Assembly (NCBI GenBank): GCA_013360825.1
Contig: JABWAY010000163.1
Coordinates: forward strand, 1-8,972
Source: Candidatus Brocadiia bacterium
Lineage (GTDB): Bacteria > Planctomycetota > MHYJ01 > WSZJ01
Length of the DNA: 8,972 nt
Direction of reading: 5' to 3'
Every line of letters starts with the position of its first letter. The first letter of the stretch is position 1. Below, in pieces: positions 5,988 to 8,972 of this stretch. Made by a program: the position numbers and the translations under genes. The notes under the pieces were generated by a model, which was given only the letters and a program-made list of their open reading frames with translations, did not search any database and had not been told where the DNA came from.

Positions 5988-6482
5988 TCATGAATGTCGG
6001 TGGTGGATGGTGTTCGACCGGAAGTCCGGTCCCGGAACGGATCCTGCTCCCCGGCACGGTGTCGCGATCGGGACCTTCTCGATCCGACCGGGAGGAGCCT
6101 GCGGAGGGACAGGCCGATCACTCGATGCGGCCGCGCAACCTTCGGGGGTCGGGGGTGCCGCTTCGGTCGCCGGAAGATGCGGCGCGACGCGGACCGTCGG
6201 CGATCCCGCCTCTTCTTTCTGCTCCGATCCGCACACCGCCGTCAGCCCCGGGGCGGACGGAACCCGGACACAGCAGCAGGGCGTCGCGAGAGCGGCGCAG
6301 CAGCAGGACGCGGAAACGCAGGCCTTCGCGGCCCGGGGCGGGGAGCGGAAGCACGTGAAGCCCATGGACGGATCGACAACGCCGGCGATGCCCGAAATCC
6401 AGAGCGCATACCAGAGTGCCGCCCCCGCCCGGAACCGGGAGGATGCAGCGACACGACCCGCGGCATGAAGGAGTGACGTCAT
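5988..6482 (-). CDS. Small Cys-rich protein with one hydrophobic segment, unknown function
   Basis: This 164-residue frame is not recognised. Residues about 18-37 form a hydrophobic segment (AGAALWYALWISGIAGVV), preceded by Arg11-adjacent and Arg16/Arg18 basic residues, so it may be a signal anchor or signal peptide. It is followed by a cluster of cysteines: Cys44, 55, 60-62, 69-71 and 84, then 116 and 143, eleven in all. The rest is Pro/Ala-rich, and the C-terminus is His-rich (HHRH at 160-163). The cysteines and histidines could bind metal or form disulfides outside the membrane. Support for a real gene: it ends 16 nt before the pseudopilin start with that gene's ribosome site in the gap, and the hydrophobic/Cys layout is coherent. 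Against: no ribosome site or -10-like element before 6482, and competing open frames exist here. An in-frame stop lies two codons upstream, so no longer form is possible. Confidence 0.5.
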   Translation of the reverse strand: MTSLLHAAGRVAASSRFRAGAALWYALWISGIAGVVDPSMGFTCFRSPPRAAKACVSASCCCAALATPCCCVRVPSAPGLTAVCGSEQKEEAGSPTVRVAPHLPATEAAPPTPEGCAAASSDRPVPPQAPPGRIEKVPIATPCRGAGSVPGPDFRSNTIHHRHS

Positions 6483-6633
6483 CGGGAGTCACCGGGCGCA
6501 AATGGAGGACCCTGTGGGAAAAGAGAAGCGGCGTCCGGACGCGGCGCCGTGTTCCCGGGGCGCGCATCCTTACGCGCCGGTAACCGGGATCTTCCGCGTG
6601 AACGGTGCACGCCCGAGGCCGTGATCCTGCCGT

Positions 6634-7245
6634 TCATACCGGTCGCGTCCACAGCCAGACATGGACAACGCGCCGCGGATCGTTCGCTGCAGGCCAGCGC
6701 TCGTGAGTGCACGTCCAGTCCGCCAACGCCGCGCTTGCCCATGCCCCCACCTCGGCTTCGATCGGATCTCCCTCGACGCCGAACCCGAGGAGCAGCATCC
6801 CCGCCTGCTCCGCGTCGGCGCCCCGCAGGCAGGCCAGTGCCGCGATGTCCCGACGCCCCGCGTCGAGTTCGAAGCGGAACTTCGGCAGGTTCCCCTGCTC
6901 CTCCCACCACGCACGCCAGGCCCCGCGCACTTCGACCCATGTCCGGGTTCCATCCGCGCTCGTCAGCACCAGATCGCACTTCCCCGCCCCCGGCGCGGGA
7001 TAGCGGCGACGCCTTTCCACGCCGATCCCGCACGCGGGAAGGAGCCTCTCCAGTTCGCGGATCCACTCCCACTCGGTCATCGGCTTGCGCAGGTCCGGCC
7101 TCACATACCAGCCGAAATCCTCCAGGCCCCACCGCCGTCCCGCTTCGCGATCCATGGCGCGGAGGAGATCGGAGAGGACGAAGGGAAGATCCTGTTCCAG
7201 GCGCGTGGTGTCCCCGGGCTGTCCGTGGGCGGCTGTCGTGTTCAT
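6634..7245 (-). CDS. Hypothetical PD-(D/E)xK nuclease-like protein
   Basis: This 203-residue soluble protein has no signal peptide or membrane segment. An acidic helix at about 57-69 (TEWEWIRELERLL) is followed by KCDLVLTSADGTRTWVEVRG (89-108). That order (helix Glu, then Asp91, then a beta-hairpin ending Glu105-Val-Arg107) is the signature of the PD-(D/E)xK restriction-endonuclease-like fold, except that the usual catalytic Lys is Arg107. A further strand, GMLLLGFG (149-156), fits the fold core. Residues around W110, W113 and W114 are aromatic-rich. It could be a degenerate or altered nuclease or a DNA-binding relative; this is motif reading only. The start at 7245 has AAAGGAG 8 nt upstream and overlaps the stop of the lipoprotein gene as ATGA, so translation is probably coupled. 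Confidence 0.8.
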   Translation of the reverse strand: MNTTAAHGQPGDTTRLEQDLPFVLSDLLRAMDREAGRRWGLEDFGWYVRPDLRKPMTEWEWIRELERLLPACGIGVERRRRYPAPGAGKCDLVLTSADGTRTWVEVRGAWRAWWEEQGNLPKFRFELDAGRRDIAALACLRGADAEQAGMLLLGFGVEGDPIEAEVGAWASAALADWTCTHERWPAANDPRRVVHVWLWTRPV

Positions 7246-8900
7246 TTGAGTCGCTCCTTTGCGGAATCACAGCGCTCGACGAGCGCGTAATCGCCGGCGG
7301 TTTCGGCATCCAGGACGAGGGCGCTGAAGCGGTCGCGGGCGGACGCTGTTTCGCGGGCGGCTGCGGCAAGGAGTGCGGAGGCGAACCGCGTGCGGCGGCC
7401 CGCCGTCCCCGGATCGGGCGGGGGCGGGCGATTGCCGGGCTGGAACAGATTCGTGCGTACGCCGCTGACTCCGTAGATCTCCGGATCGGGGTGCGAGGTG
7501 CGCCATCGCGCACGCTCGATGGCGTGATCGTTCATGTAGCGAATCATGGCGTTCCACGAGTACGCGCTGGCGTCTCCGCGCGCGTGGACCGCAGCGGCGC
7601 CCTTGAACAGGTTGTCGTAGAGGACGGCGGCCGTGCGCTCGCTGCCCGTGATGCCGGGCTCCGTGTTGTTCACGACGTCGGCGAGGGCGTAACCGTCCAC
7701 GTCGGTCTGCGTCGCGCGATTCCGGAAGACCTGCTTCGTGTAATAGGCGTACGACCAGCAGGCATCCATGAAGAGCACCTGATAGACGCCCTCGGGGTAC
7801 GCGGTCGGGTCGTCGAGGACGCGCAACGAGCCGTAGAACGCGTGTCCGTTGTAGTAGAAGACCTCGCTCGCCCGCATGATGTCGCGAAAGCGCGTGCTCG
7901 CCACGTCGCGGTCGACGTCGTCGGCGAAGTCGACCGGAGTGTACATCGCGACGTTGACGACGAGACCACCCGGGTACGTACGCGTCATGCGATGGCCGCG
8001 ACGATCGGGGAGCTGCTCGGTCACGCGGAATCCCTTGGACGTCAGCTCGCGCGTCATCGTGTCGAACGAGAGGAATCCCCAATCGCCCGTCTTGAGCTCG
8101 CCGTGCTCGATCTGGCCGAAGATGATTCCCATCTCGATCCTGCCGTCCGCGACGAGGCGGTCGTACTCGGGATAGACGGTCGGCGCGTCGAGCGAAGACT
8201 GCACCTCGTAGCGCGCGGTCACGAGCTCGGAGTCGGCGAGGACGCAGCCTTCGCGCGCGGGATCGAAGTAGAAGAAGAAGTTGTGCGGCCCCATCTCGGA
8301 GGGCGGCTGACCCGTCGCGGGATCGGTCGCGCACGTGGCGCCGGCGCGATCGAACAGCCCGGCCGGCACCAGCGGAAGGCGCGCTTCGACGATGCGGCCC
8401 ACCAGATCGGCGACCGTGAGATTGTCGCGCTCGAGGTCCTTCATCTTCACGAGCGACTCGACGCGCAGCGCGTACTCGAGCTCGAGGCCACCTTCGACGA
8501 CGGTGATGGCCGAGAAGGTCGGCTCCCCGCCTTCGAGGTTCAGCTGCATGCGTTGCGACTGCAGCGCGTTGCGCGCGTACTTGACCTGATCGCTGACGGC
8601 CGCGGTGATGTGGCGGTGCTCCCAGGAGCGCGGGTCCGTGCGTAGCGCGGCTGCGATCTGCTCGAGGTCCGCTGCGCTCTTGTCCGCCAGCATGACGCGC
8701 ACGCGACCCGTCAATGTCGCTTCCAGCTCGGCCGCGCGATTGCCCACGTATCCGGTGTCGGCCTTCGGATCGACGTAGTCCTCGAAGGACGGGATATCGA
8801 GCGTCTCGGGCTCGCCCGTCGGCATGCTGGAGCCGTCGGCGGCGCACCCGACGAGCAGGCTCGCGAGGGACAGGGTGGAGATCCAGGTGGTTCCGGTCAT
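7242..8900 (-). CDS. Lipoprotein with caspase-like His/Cys motif, myxobacterial type
   Basis: This 552-residue protein starts with a short lipoprotein signal ending in the lipobox LVGC (16-19), so Cys19 should be lipidated. Ala20 follows rather than Asp, which favours the outer membrane. Residues about 49-170 form a helical N-terminal region beginning TGYVGNRAAELEATL. Residues 345-385 resemble the caspase-fold active site: a hydrophobic strand into NGHAFYGS (His353), then a strand YQVLFMDACWSYAYY with Asp379 and Cys381. The His-Cys spacing of 28 is shorter than I would expect for true caspases. A C-terminal Arg/Ala-rich helical tail follows a Pro-rich linker near 490-498. I recall similar lipoproteins in myxobacteria, without a known function. 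It may be a surface protease or an inactive caspase-fold sensor. The signal n-region has no Lys or Arg, which is unusual, but an in-frame stop at 8922-8924 rules out a longer start. Its stop overlaps the next gene as ATGA. Confidence 0.85.
   Translation of the reverse strand: MTGTTWISTLSLASLLVGCAADGSSMPTGEPETLDIPSFEDYVDPKADTGYVGNRAAELEATLTGRVRVMLADKSAADLEQIAAALRTDPRSWEHRHITAAVSDQVKYARNALQSQRMQLNLEGGEPTFSAITVVEGGLELEYALRVESLVKMKDLERDNLTVADLVGRIVEARLPLVPAGLFDRAGATCATDPATGQPPSEMGPHNFFFYFDPAREGCVLADSELVTARYEVQSSLDAPTVYPEYDRLVADGRIEMGIIFGQIEHGELKTGDWGFLSFDTMTRELTSKGFRVTEQLPDRRGHRMTRTYPGGLVVNVAMYTPVDFADDVDRDVASTRFRDIMRASEVFYYNGHAFYGSLRVLDDPTAYPEGVYQVLFMDACWSYAYYTKQVFRNRATQTDVDGYALADVVNNTEPGITGSERTAAVLYDNLFKGAAAVHARGDASAYSWNAMIRYMNDHAIERARWRTSHPDPEIYGVSGVRTNLFQPGNRPPPPDPGTAGRRTRFASALLAAAARETASARDRFSALVLDAETAGDYALVERCDSAKERLK
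7254..7260 (-). promoter_or_regulatory. Shine-Dalgarno site AAAGGAG of the PD-(D/E)xK-like gene
   Basis: On the minus strand AAAGGAG sits 8 nt before the ATG at 7245 and inside the last codons of the lipoprotein gene. Together with the ATGA overlap it marks a co-translated pair. Confidence 0.75.
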
Positions 8901-8972
8901 GGCGGCCTCGAGCCCCCCACATCAAGTTGTGTGCCGCCGGCGAGCATGCGGATCGCAGGGATCTCGCGCCAT
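8897..8972 (-). CDS. Possible C-terminal end of an upstream gene (edge fragment)
   Basis: A minus-strand frame enters from the right edge and ends at a TGA (8899-8897) that overlaps the lipoprotein ATG as ATGA. The visible residues end REIPAIRMLAGGTQLDVGGS followed by RPP. Only about 25 codons are visible and a second frame also ends here (stop at 8922-8924), so the assignment rests only on the overlap geometry. No family is recognised. Confidence 0.25.
   Translation of the reverse strand, partial: WREIPAIRMLAGGTQLDVGGSRPP

Noticed and set aside
5972..6121. A longer pseudopilin beginning at 6121
   Set aside because: It would add an Arg-rich 50-residue extension before the prepilin motif and ignore the AGGAGA placed 9 nt before the ATG at 5971.
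5042..6358. A 438-codon plus-strand frame across the pseudopilin
   Set aside because: It is antisense to an unmistakable FTLIELL prepilin gene and has no domain of its own.
6590..6633. Inverted repeat GCGTG...CACGC downstream of the PD-(D/E)xK-like gene as a terminator
   Set aside because: The stem has only 5 bp and there is no T-run, so it is below what I would call.
6549..8645. A 698-codon plus-strand frame opposite the lipoprotein and PD-(D/E)xK-like genes
   Set aside because: Its product is Arg/Pro-rich at first, then a mirror of the antisense codons. The minus-strand genes have a lipobox, ribosome site and ATGA coupling.

Overview
This is a gene-dense, GC-rich stretch of bacterial chromosome from a Gram-negative organism. 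The lipobox protein, the type II/IV-type prepilin and the periplasmic TIGR03790-like protein support an outer membrane and elaborate envelope export. The gene set (TIGR03790 family, a planctomycete/verrucomicrobium-style pseudopilin, a myxobacterium-like lipoprotein with a caspase-type motif) points to an uncultivated or deep-branching lineage such as Planctomycetota, Acidobacteriota or Myxococcota. I cannot fix the phylum from sequence alone. No rRNA, tRNA, CRISPR array, insertion sequence or phage gene was seen.

Layout, left to right. 1-573 (-): the N-terminal part of a kinesin-light-chain-type TPR protein, cut by the window edge. It diverges over 71 bp from 645-1601 (+), an Fpg/Nei-family DNA glycosylase. 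That gene converges on and overlaps by 113 bp 1489-2316 (-), a seven-pass membrane hydrolase of the CREST/alkaline ceramidase superfamily with all expected metal-site residues. The hydrolase diverges over 102 bp from 2419-4731 (+), an exported TIGR03790-family protein with added TPR and beta-rich C-terminal regions. A 403-bp convergent spacer follows, holding a 13-bp perfect hairpin. The rest is a minus-strand block read from the right edge: 8900-7242 (caspase-motif lipoprotein), 7245-6634 (PD-(D/E)xK-like protein, coupled by an ATGA overlap), 6482-5988 (small Cys-rich protein with one hydrophobic segment) and 5971-5135 (pseudopilin).

The expression signals fall into two classes. The four genes that start transcription units at the two divergent regions have an octamer TGTARRMT (-10-like) only 6-12 nt before the start codon and no Shine-Dalgarno sequence, suggesting leaderless mRNAs. 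Downstream genes in the minus-strand block (PD-(D/E)xK protein, pseudopilin) have clear AGGAG-type sites at normal spacing.

The most interesting candidate system is the lipoprotein/PD-(D/E)xK pair: an envelope-anchored protein with a caspase-like His/Cys motif translationally coupled to a small nuclease-fold-like protein. Its function is unknown, and both fold assignments rest on motif reading only.
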